A stretch of 64,000 bases of DNA from JAFLCL01 sp039809495 (lineage in GTDB: Bacteria; Myxococcota_A; Polyangia; Polyangiales; Sandaracinaceae): contig JBDHVC010000004.1 of assembly GCA_039809495.1 (NCBI GenBank), forward strand, positions 83,288 to 147,287, written 5' to 3'. Each line of letters starts with the position of its first letter. Position 1 is the first letter of the stretch. A program made the position numbers and the translations under genes. The notes beneath the pieces are model-generated. The model was given only the letters and a program-made list of their open reading frames with translations. It was not told the DNA's origin and searched no databases. Shown one piece after another: positions 1 to 8,077 of this stretch.

Positions 1-415
1 CGAGGTGCGCGCGCGGATCGTCGCCGTCGAGCAGCGGCCGCCTCGCGCGAGGGGTCCGCGACGTCCGCTCGAAGAGGACGTCGATCGGCGCCTCGAGCGT
101 GACGACGACCCCCCGCGAGAGCAGGCGAGCCCGCGAGCCCGCGTCCTCGACGGTGCCGCCGCCCAGCGCGACGACGAGCGGCTCGTCCCGAGCGACGAGC
201 TCGAGCACGGCGCGGCGCTCGAGCTCCCGAAAGGCGGGCTCCCCGCGCGCGCGAAAGAGCTCGGCGACGCTCGCGCCCGCCTCGCGCTCGATCAGCTCGT
301 CGAGGTCGACCGACGCGCAGCCGAGGCGCGCCGCGAGGAGCGGCGCGATCGTGCTCTTGCCGACGCCCGGCGGCCCTGAGAGGTAGACGTGGAGGCTCAC
401 GCCGTGCGCGCCCAT
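1..415 (-). CDS. aroK: Shikimate kinase (partial, C-terminus beyond window)
   Basis: Phosphorylates shikimate with ATP in the chorismate pathway; cytoplasmic. Reading the minus strand from the ATG at 415 gives about 138 residues before the window ends. Visible are a Walker A loop (GPPGVGKST, about residues 14-22), the shikimate-binding DLDELIE stretch (about 37-43), the FRARGEPAFRELE segment and the LGGGT motif near residue 85, in the order usual for AroK. Residues through the Arg-rich lid (RTSRTPRARRPLL) are present; the C-terminal helix is cut off, so a fusion to another aro enzyme cannot be excluded. The start lies only 4 bases after the stop of the FHA/AAA regulator gene, so the two are probably cotranscribed. 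Confidence 0.9.
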   Translation of the reverse strand, partial: MGAHGVSLHVYLSGPPGVGKSTIAPLLAARLGCASVDLDELIEREAGASVAELFRARGEPAFRELERRAVLELVARDEPLVVALGGGTVEDAGSRARLLSRGVVVTLEAPIDVLFERTSRTPRARRPLLDGDDPRAHL

Positions 416-419
416 CGGC

Positions 420-1685
420 TCATCGGAGCCCGTGCTTCTTCGCGAGCCGCGCGAGGTGGTTGCGATCGATGCCCGCCTCGTCCGCCGCCCGCGAGACGTT
501 GCCCCCCGCGCGCTCGAGCAGCTCCGCGACGTACCCCCGCTCGAACGCGTCGAGGAGCCGCTCCTTCGCCTCCTTGAAGGGGAGCCGAGCCAGCTCCGCC
601 GTCGTCGTCCCCGGCGCGCTCGAGGCGGCCTCGACGCGCCGCGCGAGGTGGCTCGAGCGCAGGAGCGTCTCCTCGATGAGCTGACGCAGCTCGCGCACGT
701 TGCCCTCGAAGGGCCTCGCGCGGAGCTGCCCGAGCTCGCTCGAGGGCAGGCGCACCTCGGCGTAGCCGAGCTCCTCGAGGATCGCGTCGACGAGCCGAGG
801 GAGGTCCTCGCGCCGCTCGCGGAGCGGCGGGATCTCGATCCGGTTGCCCGCGAGGCGGAAGAAGAGCTCGCGCCGGAGGCGGCCTTGCTCGACGAGCGCG
901 CGAGGATCGCTGCGGCTGGTCGTGATCCAGCGGATCCCGAGCTGGTCGCGATCGCTCTGCTCGATCGCCGCGCTCACGGCCTCCTCGACGGCGAGCGAGG
1001 CCTCGTCGATCCGATCGAGGAGGATCGCCCCGTCGCGCATCGCGACGAGGGCGTGCGGCGCGAGGCCCTCTCCTCGCGCCAGATCGAGCTCGAGGAGCGC
1101 GGGCCGCCTCCCCTCGGCGCGCGGCGCCCTCGCGTTACGCATCGCCTCGTGGAGCGCGCGCGCCGCGAGGGTCTTGCCGACCCCGATGGGGCCGTGGATC
1201 CACACGGCGGACGTCCCCACGGCGGCGCGCTCGAGCAGCCCGAAGACGCGCCGCATCCCCTCGCTCGCGCCCACCATCGCGCCAAAGCGCGTCGCCTCGG
1301 AGGGCGCCTCGGGGAGCGGCGCGTCCGCCAGGAGGAGCTGGAGGCGGGTCCGTCCCACGCGCACCTCGGAGCCGGCGCCGAGCACGATCGACTCGACGCG
1401 CGTGTCGCCGACGAAGGTCCCGTTCGTCGATCGCAGGTCCTTCACGCGCACGCCCCCTGGGACGAGCGAGAGCTCCGCGTGGTGGCGCGAGACGGTCGCG
1501 TCCGCGAGCACGACGTCCGCGCTCGCGTGGGAGCCGACGATGAGCGAGCCGACGTCGAGCAGCCGCTCGAGCCCTCGATCCGGCCCGACCGTCACGCGCA
1601 CGAGGACCCGCGGGACCACCGCCGCGCCGCCGCCGTCCGTGCCCGCGACGCCCGTCTCGGGCCCCATCCTGCTCGTCCTCTCCAT
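420..1685 (-). CDS. FHA-AAA-Fis regulator lacking the sigma-54 contact loop
   Basis: A 421-residue protein with an N-terminal FHA phosphothreonine-binding domain (about 48-110, with GSHASADVVLADATVSRHH and STNGTFVG), a central AAA domain of bacterial enhancer-binding type and a C-terminal Fis-like helix-turn-helix (GGNVSRAADEAGIDRNHLARL). The AAA part has Walker A GPIGVGKT (165-172), an arginine-finger segment GRLRRELFFRL and the PPLRERREDLP motif. The region between Walker A and Walker B is shortened and holds no GAFTGA loop, and Walker B reads ILLDRIDE with Arg where the family normally has the catalytic Glu. In the known family GAFTGA contacts sigma-54, so this member probably does not activate sigma-54 promoters; it may be a phospho-dependent DNA-binding protein. 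Start chosen at ATG 1685; ATG 1667 is an alternative. The open frame runs further upstream, but that part overlaps the divergent peptidase gene. Confidence 0.85.
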   Translation of the reverse strand: MERTSRMGPETGVAGTDGGGAAVVPRVLVRVTVGPDRGLERLLDVGSLIVGSHASADVVLADATVSRHHAELSLVPGGVRVKDLRSTNGTFVGDTRVESIVLGAGSEVRVGRTRLQLLLADAPLPEAPSEATRFGAMVGASEGMRRVFGLLERAAVGTSAVWIHGPIGVGKTLAARALHEAMRNARAPRAEGRRPALLELDLARGEGLAPHALVAMRDGAILLDRIDEASLAVEEAVSAAIEQSDRDQLGIRWITTSRSDPRALVEQGRLRRELFFRLAGNRIEIPPLRERREDLPRLVDAILEELGYAEVRLPSSELGQLRARPFEGNVRELRQLIEETLLRSSHLARRVEAASSAPGTTTAELARLPFKEAKERLLDAFERGYVAELLERAGGNVSRAADEAGIDRNHLARLAKKHGLR

Positions 1686-1784
1686 GCGCTCTGGCTCGCG
1701 TGCCGTCGGGTCGTGTCTCGATGGGTGGCGCGCGCGGAGCGCGGCGCACGGCCCCAGGATACCAGGCGCGGTATGGTGCGTCGC

Positions 1785-3185
1785 ATGCAGAACGACGCCT
1801 CGACCTCGGATCGAACCGGACGCGACGCGTGCGCGAGGCGCCGGAGCGCGCTCGGCGCGACCATCGACGCACCCGCGCTCTTCTTCGCGGGCGCGTCGCA
1901 GCCCCGCAACTACGCCGCCAACACCTTCGCGTTCCGCGCGACGAGCCACTTCCTCTACCTCGTCGGGATCCCGCTCGAGGGAGCGGTCCTCGCGGTCCGA
2001 CCCGGCGGCGCGAGCGTCCTCTTCCGTCCTCGCGAGGAGCCGGACGCGGCGCTCTGGCACGGCCCGGGCCTCGACGACGCGGAGCTCGCCTCGCGGATCG
2101 GCTGCGAGGTGCGCGCGCTCGACGAGCTCGAGGAGACGATCGAGCTCGAGGCGGCGGCGACGCTCCCCGCGATCGACGCGCAGACGCTCGCGCTCCAGTC
2201 GCGGCTCCTTCGGCGCCCGATCGCCCCTCGCGCGCTCGAGGGGATCGACGCTCGGCTCGCGGACGCGATGATCGCGCTGCGCCTCGCGCACGACGACGCG
2301 GCGATCGCGGAGCTGCGGCGCGCCGCGTCGGCGACGACCGAGGCCCACCTCGCGGGGATGAAGGCGACGCGCGACGGCCTCTCGGAGTGGCACGTGCGCG
2401 CCGTGATGCTCGGCGCGCTCGCCTACGACAATTGCGGCGTCTCGTACGAGCCGATCGTGACGATCCGCGGCGAGGTGCTCCACAACACCCGCTACCCGAA
2501 CCGGCTCCACGACGGGGCGCTCTTGCTCGCCGACGTCGGCGCGGAGACCGCGTCGGGGTGGGCGGGCGACGTCACGCGCACCTGGCCGGTGAGCGGCGCC
2601 TTCAGCGCGACCCAGCGCGCGCTCTACGAGGTCGTCCTCGCCGCGCAGGCGCGCGCGATCGAGCTCGTCCGGCCCGGCGTGCGCTATCGCGACGTCCACG
2701 TCGCCGCGAGCCACGTCGTCGCCGAGGGGCTCCTCGCGCTCGGGATCCTGCGCGGCGCGTCCGCGGAGTCCCTGGTCGAGGTCGGCGCCCACGCGCTCTT
2801 CTTCCCGCACGGCGTCGGGCACCTCCTCGGCCTCGACGTCCACGACATGGAGGACCTCGGCGACCGCGCTGGCTACGCCCCGGGCCGGAGCCGGAGCTCG
2901 CAATTCGGCCTCTCCTACCTCCGCCTCGATCGCGATCTCGCGCCGGGGATGGCCGTCACGATCGAGCCTGGCTACTACCACGTGCCCGCCATCCTTCACG
3001 ATCCCGCGCTCACGTCGCTCGTCGCGCGCTTCGTCGATCGGGACGCGCTCGCGCGCTTCTCCGACGTGCGCGGGATCCGGATCGAGGACGACGTGCTCGT
3101 CACCCTCGAGGGGCACGAGGTGTTGACGAGCGCGATCCCGAAGGCGATCGACGAGGTGCAGGCGGCCGTACGCGCCGGCCGCTGA
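1785..3185 (+). CDS. M24 family Xaa-Pro aminopeptidase (aminopeptidase P)
   Basis: Metallopeptidase that removes an N-terminal residue preceding proline; cytoplasmic, 466 residues. The N-terminal creatinase-like domain (NYAANTFAFRATSHFLYLVG) is followed by the pita-bread catalytic domain. The five dimetal ligands appear in order: Asp in LLADVGAE, Asp in WAGDVTRTWP, His in FFPHGVGHLLGLDVHD, Glu in TIEPGYYHV and Glu in IRIEDDVLVT. Start is ATG 1785 (MQNDAST); an in-frame ATG four codons earlier (1773) is possible. The much longer upstream open frame is antisense to the FHA/AAA gene. The gene is convergent with def, and a copy of the multi-hairpin repeat fills the gap between the two stop codons. 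Confidence 0.93.
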   Translation: MQNDASTSDRTGRDACARRRSALGATIDAPALFFAGASQPRNYAANTFAFRATSHFLYLVGIPLEGAVLAVRPGGASVLFRPREEPDAALWHGPGLDDAELASRIGCEVRALDELEETIELEAAATLPAIDAQTLALQSRLLRRPIAPRALEGIDARLADAMIALRLAHDDAAIAELRRAASATTEAHLAGMKATRDGLSEWHVRAVMLGALAYDNCGVSYEPIVTIRGEVLHNTRYPNRLHDGALLLADVGAETASGWAGDVTRTWPVSGAFSATQRALYEVVLAAQARAIELVRPGVRYRDVHVAASHVVAEGLLALGILRGASAESLVEVGAHALFFPHGVGHLLGLDVHDMEDLGDRAGYAPGRSRSSQFGLSYLRLDRDLAPGMAVTIEPGYYHVPAILHDPALTSLVARFVDRDALARFSDVRGIRIEDDVLVTLEGHEVLTSAIPKAIDEVQAAVRAGR

Positions 3186-3194
3186 CCTCCGCCT

Positions 3195-3355
3195 CGCTCA
3201 CAGCACGAATCCGTCGCCCTGCTTCGTGTTGTTCCTTCCTCATGAGAGGGTCTGCCCGCGGCCCCTCCCTCCCGCCGAGCGAAGCGGCGTGAGCCCTCCC
3301 GCCGAGCCAGCGCGCGTCTGCCCGACGGATCACGTCGAGTGAGGCGCGCTGTCAG
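3195..3355 (+). repeat. Dispersed multi-hairpin repeat, copy A
   Basis: Intergenic element between two convergent genes. It aligns along its length to the reverse complement of the element at 35471-35640 and more loosely to copies near 36936 and 54617. Shared blocks in order are ACAGCACGAAT, GTTCCTTCCT, GGGTCTGCC, CCTCCC..GCCGAG, CGGCGTGAGCC, GCCGAGCCAGCGCG and TCACGTCGAGTGAGGCG. The outer stem CAGCGCGC / GCGCGCTG is intact; the first stem keeps pairing through a G-U wobble (ACAGCACGAA / TTCGTGTTGT). Here it may also serve as a bidirectional terminator. No transposase or obvious target duplication is seen. Confidence 0.8.
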
Positions 3356-3930
3356 CTCCCGTACCTCGCGACGATGCCCTCCGCGTACGCGACGAAGCTC
3401 GCGCGGTGGTGGCGATCGAAGTTGTCCCAGGTCGTGAGGGTGCGGGGATCCGCCACGCGATCGACGAAGAGGATCCCGTCGAGGTGGTCGACCTCGTGCT
3501 GGTAGGTGCCCGCCGAGATCCCGCGGGCCTCGAAGTCGAGGTCGCGGCCCTCGCGATCCCACGCGCGGACCCGCACGTGGGCCGAGCGCGCGACGACGCC
3601 GCGGAGGTTCGGGACCGAGAGGCAGCCCTCGTAGTTGTCGAAGCGCTCGTCGCCGATCGGGCTGATCACCGGGTTCACGAGGACGGTCAGCGGGATCTTC
3701 GGCTTGTACGGGTAGCGGGGGTTCGCGCCCGTCACCTCGATCGCCGTGACGCGGATCGGCTCGAAGACCTGGGGCGCGGCGATCCCCGCGCCGTTGGCGT
3801 CTCGCATCGTCTCGACGAGATCGTCGATGAAGCGCTGCACGCGCTCGCTCGAGAGCTCGTCTCGGTGGACCTCCCGCGCGCGCTCCCGCAGCACGGGGTG
3901 CCCGATCTGGGCGATCTTCAGGAGGGTCAT
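3352..3930 (-). CDS. def: Peptide deformylase
   Basis: Removes the formyl group from initiator methionine of nascent proteins; cytoplasmic metalloenzyme of 192 residues. The three diagnostic motifs are present: GAGIAAPQ (47-54), EGCLS (101-105, Cys103 a metal ligand) and HEVDH (145-149, two His ligands and the catalytic Glu). The ATG at 3930 overlaps the TGA of the upstream phosphatase gene as ATGA, so the two are translationally coupled. Deformylase more often neighbours fmt or priA; pairing with a membrane phosphatase is unusual. Confidence 0.96.
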   Translation of the reverse strand: MTLLKIAQIGHPVLRERAREVHRDELSSERVQRFIDDLVETMRDANGAGIAAPQVFEPIRVTAIEVTGANPRYPYKPKIPLTVLVNPVISPIGDERFDNYEGCLSVPNLRGVVARSAHVRVRAWDREGRDLDFEARGISAGTYQHEVDHLDGILFVDRVADPRTLTTWDNFDRHHRASFVAYAEGIVARYGS

Positions 3931-4640
3931 CCCCTCGACTCTGCCACGTCGACGCCCCCGCGCCCGAGCGTGGAGGCGAAGCGCGCGACGAGCGCCCGCT
4001 GCTCGTCGTGGAGCCGCACGCCGGGCCGCGTCGCGCGGAGGAGCGCCTCGGCCTCGAGGGCGTCCCTCGCGCGCGCGCGGGCGACGAGGAGCGCCGCGGC
4101 GAAGGTCGCCGAGCGGCCATGCCCCATCGCGCAGTGGACGAAGATCGGTCGCGGCTCCGACGCGAGCTCCCGCGCGAGCGCCGCGAACGGCTCGAAGGTC
4201 GGCGCCGTCGCGTCGAGCGTGGGGACGAGCCGATACCTCACGCCCTCGGGCAGCGGCGCGACGCGCGGCAGCTCGGCCGTGAGGTCGACCACGACCGCGA
4301 CGTCCGGCGGGAGCTCCCGCCCCGAGACGAAGCGCCCGAGGTAGAGGCCGCGGTCGATCTCGTCCCACGCCGCCTCGTCGTGCAGGACGAGCTTGGCGCG
4401 CAGGAGGGCGTGCGCGACGGCGTGGTAGGGGAGGAGCAGCGCGAGCGCGACGGGCTCGAACGAGCCGTCGGCGCGCTTGCCGAAGACCACCGGCCCGAAG
4501 TGGACGTAGCCCGCGCCCACGACGAAGAGCGCGAGCGCGGGCCACGCCAAGAGCCACGCGACGCCGCCGAGCGCCGCGGCGGAGGCGACGAGCGCGACGC
4601 CGAGGACGATCTGGAGCCAGCCGAACCGATGACGACCCAC
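3927..4640 (-). CDS. Membrane-anchored dual-specificity protein phosphatase
   Basis: A 237-residue protein with hydrophobic N-terminal segments (about 9-50, with more near 64-80) followed by a cytoplasmic dual-specificity phosphatase domain. The signature HCAMGHGRSAT gives catalytic Cys160 and Arg166 in the CX5R loop; an upstream Asp in the DLTAELP region could be the general acid. The family removes phosphate from Tyr or Ser/Thr, and some members act on phosphoinositides or RNA. Start is taken as GTG 4640, with AGGAG four bases upstream; a GTG farther upstream would add about 12 residues. The stop overlaps the deformylase start. Substrate unknown. Confidence 0.82.
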   Translation of the reverse strand: MGRHRFGWLQIVLGVALVASAAALGGVAWLLAWPALALFVVGAGYVHFGPVVFGKRADGSFEPVALALLLPYHAVAHALLRAKLVLHDEAAWDEIDRGLYLGRFVSGRELPPDVAVVVDLTAELPRVAPLPEGVRYRLVPTLDATAPTFEPFAALARELASEPRPIFVHCAMGHGRSATFAAALLVARARARDALEAEALLRATRPGVRLHDEQRALVARFASTLGRGGVDVAESRG

Positions 4641-4738
4641 GACGCTCCTGTCTCTCGGCCCTGTCTCTAGCACTCCCCGCCGCCTCGACCCAGGCGGCCG
4701 CGGAGCGCGCGGGCGCGCGAGAGGAGGTCTCGCGGGGC

Positions 4739-7072
4739 TCAGAACGCGACGGGATCGCTCGCGCGCGGGGGCAGGGTCGCGTCGAGGAGCGGCATCGCGA
4801 GCCCCTCGTTCGCGCGGTAGGCCGCGTAGTGCGAGAGGACGCGCCGCACGTAGCGGAACGTCTGCTCGAACGGGATCCGCTCGAGGAAGGCGTCGAGGGG
4901 CATCTCGGACGCGTAGCCCTGCATCCACCGCCGGACGTTGTGCGGGCCGCCGTTGTAGGCGGCGATCGCGAGCGGCAGCCGCCCCTCGAAGCGGTCGAGG
5001 AGCGAGCGGAGATACCACGCCGCGAGCTCGACGTTCACGGCGGGATCGAGGAGATCGTCGGTCCGGAAGCCCGGGATCCCGAGCCGCTCCGCGATGAGCC
5101 GCCCGGTCCGCGGCATGATCTGGAGCAGGCCGATCGCGCCCGCGTACGAGACGATCTCGGGATCGTAGACGCTCTCGACGCGCATGACCGCGAAGAGCAG
5201 GTTCGGATCGAGGCCGTGGCGGCTCGCCGCCCCGAGCACGACGTCCTCGAAGGCTCGGGGGCGATCGCTCGCCCTGACGACCCCGCCGAACCGGATGGCG
5301 AGCCCCACCTCGCCGAGCGCGAGGGAGACGCGCGCGAGGCTCGCGAGGTCGGCGCCCTCGAGCGCGCGGCGCGCTCTTCGCAGCGCCGGGGACACGTTCG
5401 CCCGCTCTCGGCTCGCGCCACGATAGACGGCCTCGACCCCCGCTCGGACCGACCCGCGCCCGCGCGCGTCGAGCCAGGCGATGTAGAGCTCGTGGAGCTC
5501 CTCGCGCGCCCCGGCTCGGTCTCCGCGCGCCACGAGCTCACGCGCGCGCTCGAGCCACGGGTAGGAGGCGCCGTGCCGCGAGGCGAGCTCGTCGAGGCTC
5601 GCGATCGCGTCCTCGGCCGACATGGTCTCCCCGTCGCTCCGCGACGCGCTCGGCGGCGTCGGCGCCGGGAGCGGCGCACCCAGGGCGACGAGGCGCTGGC
5701 CCGCCCAGAGGGCGTAGAAGCCGGTCGAGCCCTGATCGCGCGCGACGACGTCGCGGTACGCGTCGATCGCGTCGTCGCCGCGCCCCATGCGCTCGAGGGC
5801 GCGTGCGCGGAGATAGCGCGCCCTCAGGCCGTACGCGCCGTCGTCGACGCAGCGCTCGAGCAAGGGGACGAGCGCGTCGCCGGAGGCCGTCCCCGATCCG
5901 AGCACCGCGAGCTCGAAGCGCGTCGCGCACGGCACGCTCGTCCGCCGCGTCGCCTCGATCACGAGCGCGGTCGCCGCGGGCCCGAGCGAGGCGCGCGACA
6001 CGATCCGCATCGCGTCGAGGAGCCGAGCCGCGCTCGCGCCGCGGAGCGCGCGCGTGCGCGCCGGCGCCGTCGCCGCCTCGTCGACCAAGGCCTCGAGCCG
6101 CAGCGCGCGGAGCCCCTGGCTGACGTCGAGCGCCGTCGGCGTCGAGAGCGGCTCGCGCGCGCCTTGCGCCAGCCGGGGATCGAGCTCGCGGGCGGCTCGA
6201 TCGAAGCGATCCGCCTCGTCGAAGCGCGCCTCCGCTCGCGCGACGCGCGACGAGTAGACGAGGACCTGCGCGGCGAGGAGCGCTGGGAGCTCGGCCTCGC
6301 GGAGCCGGGCCAGCTCCGCGCTCGCGAGCGCCGGCGGCCCAGCGCGGACGAGGCGACCCGCGCGATCGACCTCCTCGCGCGGCGAGAGCGGCGCGACCGC
6401 GACGCCAGCGTCGCGGAGCGAGGCGAGCAGCTCGCGCGCGCGGCGCGCCTCGTGGCTCCCCGGAGCCTCCAGATCGATCGCTCGGAGCGCGAGCGCCGCC
6501 GACGCGCGCCGACCCGCGCGAAGCTCGGCCGCGCCGGCCTCGAGCCGGAGCGAGAGCGCGTCAGGGAGCTCCGGGTAGAGGCGCAGGAGCGCCTCGAGCT
6601 GGGCGCCAGCGCTCGGATCGTCCGTGAGGAGGAGGCAGCGCACGCGCAGCACGCGCGCGCGCGCCACGACGGGCGAGCTCGGGCTCGCGAGCGCGCGCTC
6701 GAGGGCGCAGCTCGACGGATCCCGCGCCGAGAGCGGCGCCTCGTTGCGGTGCTGCGCCCAGCGCGCGAGCGTCGCCTCGACGTCGGCGAGCTCGAGACGA
6801 TCCGCGATGAGCGACGAGCGCGGCCCTTCGCTCGGCGGGGCCGCCTCGTCCGCGCTCGCCCAAGCGGGCGAGATCGGCCCGCTCGCGAGACACATCGCGG
6901 GGCTCGGCGTGGGCGCCACGCAGAGCAGGGCCTCGCTCGGATCAGCCTGAGCCAGCGCGCCGTTCGTCGCGCCCGCCCACGCGAGGAGCGCCGCGGTCGC
7001 GCGCGCGAGCGCGGCCGCGCGCCCTCTCGGGCGTCGGCGCGGGCGGCCAGGATCGGGGGGCTCGAGCGGCAT
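4739..7072 (-). CDS. Soluble lytic murein transglycosylase (Slt70-like)
   Basis: Periplasmic enzyme that cleaves the MurNAc-GlcNAc bond of peptidoglycan to a 1,6-anhydro product. The 777-residue product starts with an arginine-rich stretch and a hydrophobic signal segment ending near ALAQA (about residue 42). A long helical, TPR-like superhelix follows, as in the Slt70 doughnut, and the SLT domain lies at the C-terminus. Motifs in order: the catalytic Glu in MRVESVYDP, GAIGLLQIMP, AAYNGGP and the RYVRRVLSHY tail. Start ATG 7072 is preceded by GGAGGGAG at good spacing. It is transcribed away from the lipoprotein hydrolase at 7208; the shared upstream region contains a comparatively A-rich patch (about 7107-7142) that may hold both promoters. 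Confidence 0.93.
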   Translation of the reverse strand: MPLEPPDPGRPRRRPRGRAAALARATAALLAWAGATNGALAQADPSEALLCVAPTPSPAMCLASGPISPAWASADEAAPPSEGPRSSLIADRLELADVEATLARWAQHRNEAPLSARDPSSCALERALASPSSPVVARARVLRVRCLLLTDDPSAGAQLEALLRLYPELPDALSLRLEAGAAELRAGRRASAALALRAIDLEAPGSHEARRARELLASLRDAGVAVAPLSPREEVDRAGRLVRAGPPALASAELARLREAELPALLAAQVLVYSSRVARAEARFDEADRFDRAARELDPRLAQGAREPLSTPTALDVSQGLRALRLEALVDEAATAPARTRALRGASAARLLDAMRIVSRASLGPAATALVIEATRRTSVPCATRFELAVLGSGTASGDALVPLLERCVDDGAYGLRARYLRARALERMGRGDDAIDAYRDVVARDQGSTGFYALWAGQRLVALGAPLPAPTPPSASRSDGETMSAEDAIASLDELASRHGASYPWLERARELVARGDRAGAREELHELYIAWLDARGRGSVRAGVEAVYRGASRERANVSPALRRARRALEGADLASLARVSLALGEVGLAIRFGGVVRASDRPRAFEDVVLGAASRHGLDPNLLFAVMRVESVYDPEIVSYAGAIGLLQIMPRTGRLIAERLGIPGFRTDDLLDPAVNVELAAWYLRSLLDRFEGRLPLAIAAYNGGPHNVRRWMQGYASEMPLDAFLERIPFEQTFRYVRRVLSHYAAYRANEGLAMPLLDATLPPRASDPVAF

Positions 7073-7207
7073 GCGATCTCCCTCCGAAGATGACGGAAGC
7101 GGGGGCGATGATCAAAAAACCGGCCCAATTGGCGAGGAAACAGCCCACGCGGGCGCGCGCCGCGGCGTCGCATCGACGGCCCCCTCGCATGTGTTATTCG
7201 CTCGCCG

Positions 7208-8026
7208 ATGGTCCCATCTCCGGCTCGCGGCCGAGGCCTCGTGTGTCTCCTCGCCGCGCTCTCGATCGGCGCCTGCGCAAGCGGCCCTTCGCTCGACGCG
7301 GCGACGCGCGCGGCGATCGCCGGCTTCGAGCCGAGCCCCGCCCCGAAGCCGGTGTGGACCCGCTGGGCGCGCGTCGGCGCGACCCGCTTCCTCGAGGCGG
7401 TCATCGGCACGGACGAGGTGGAGAGCCGCCTCCCGCTGGTCGTCGAGCTCCACGGGCTCGCCGATCATCCGCGCCCTCCCGTCGGGGCCTACCTCGCGCT
7501 CGCGAGGCCGATCCGCCTCGTGATGCCAGAGGGCCCGATCACGCTCCAAGGGGACGAGCACGCGTGGACGCCGGTCCGTGTCCTCGACGACCGACCGGAC
7601 GAGCTCGACGCGGATCTCGGGCGAAACGTGCCCGCCCTCGCGGAGCTCGTGCGCGTCGTCCGGCTCGCGCGCCCCACGGCCGGCGCGCCCGTCCTCGTCG
7701 GCTACTCGCAGGGCGGCCACCAGGCGTTCGTCCTCGGCCTCGAGCACCCGGAGCTCTTCGCGCTCGTCGTGCCGATGGCCGCCTGGCTCGCGCCCTCGCG
7801 CGTCCGGCCCGCCCCGCCGGAGCGCGCCGTCCCCATCCACGGGTTCCACGCACGCGAAGACGAGCGCGTCCCGCTCGGCCCGACGGAGGCGATCTACGAC
7901 GCGCTCCGAGCCGAGGGCTGGGACGCGACCCTGTCGATCGAGGAGGGGACCCACACGCCCGCGGCGGCCCTCGACGCGTTCCTCGTCCACGAGCTGGATC
8001 GAGCGACGGCCGCGATCGACCCCTGA
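7208..8026 (+). CDS. Lipoprotein alpha/beta hydrolase (esterase)
   Basis: A 272-residue predicted lipoprotein: signal segment LVCLLAALSIGAC with the lipid-modified Cys23. The rest is an alpha/beta-hydrolase fold with VVELHGLADHP (oxyanion region), nucleophile elbow GYSQGG (Ser167) and a C-terminal GTHTP that could supply the His. The layout resembles phospholipase/carboxylesterase or feruloyl-esterase-like hydrolases, probably acting in the periplasm or at the outer membrane. Substrate cannot be told. The stop lies 51 bases before the MCE gene on the same strand, so cotranscription is possible. Confidence 0.82.
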   Translation: MVPSPARGRGLVCLLAALSIGACASGPSLDAATRAAIAGFEPSPAPKPVWTRWARVGATRFLEAVIGTDEVESRLPLVVELHGLADHPRPPVGAYLALARPIRLVMPEGPITLQGDEHAWTPVRVLDDRPDELDADLGRNVPALAELVRVVRLARPTAGAPVLVGYSQGGHQAFVLGLEHPELFALVVPMAAWLAPSRVRPAPPERAVPIHGFHAREDERVPLGPTEAIYDALRAEGWDATLSIEEGTHTPAAALDAFLVHELDRATAAIDP

Positions 8027-8077
8027 ACGCCCCGCTCGGATTGGCGAGAGGCCCCGCGCGGGCTACACCCGCGAGCG

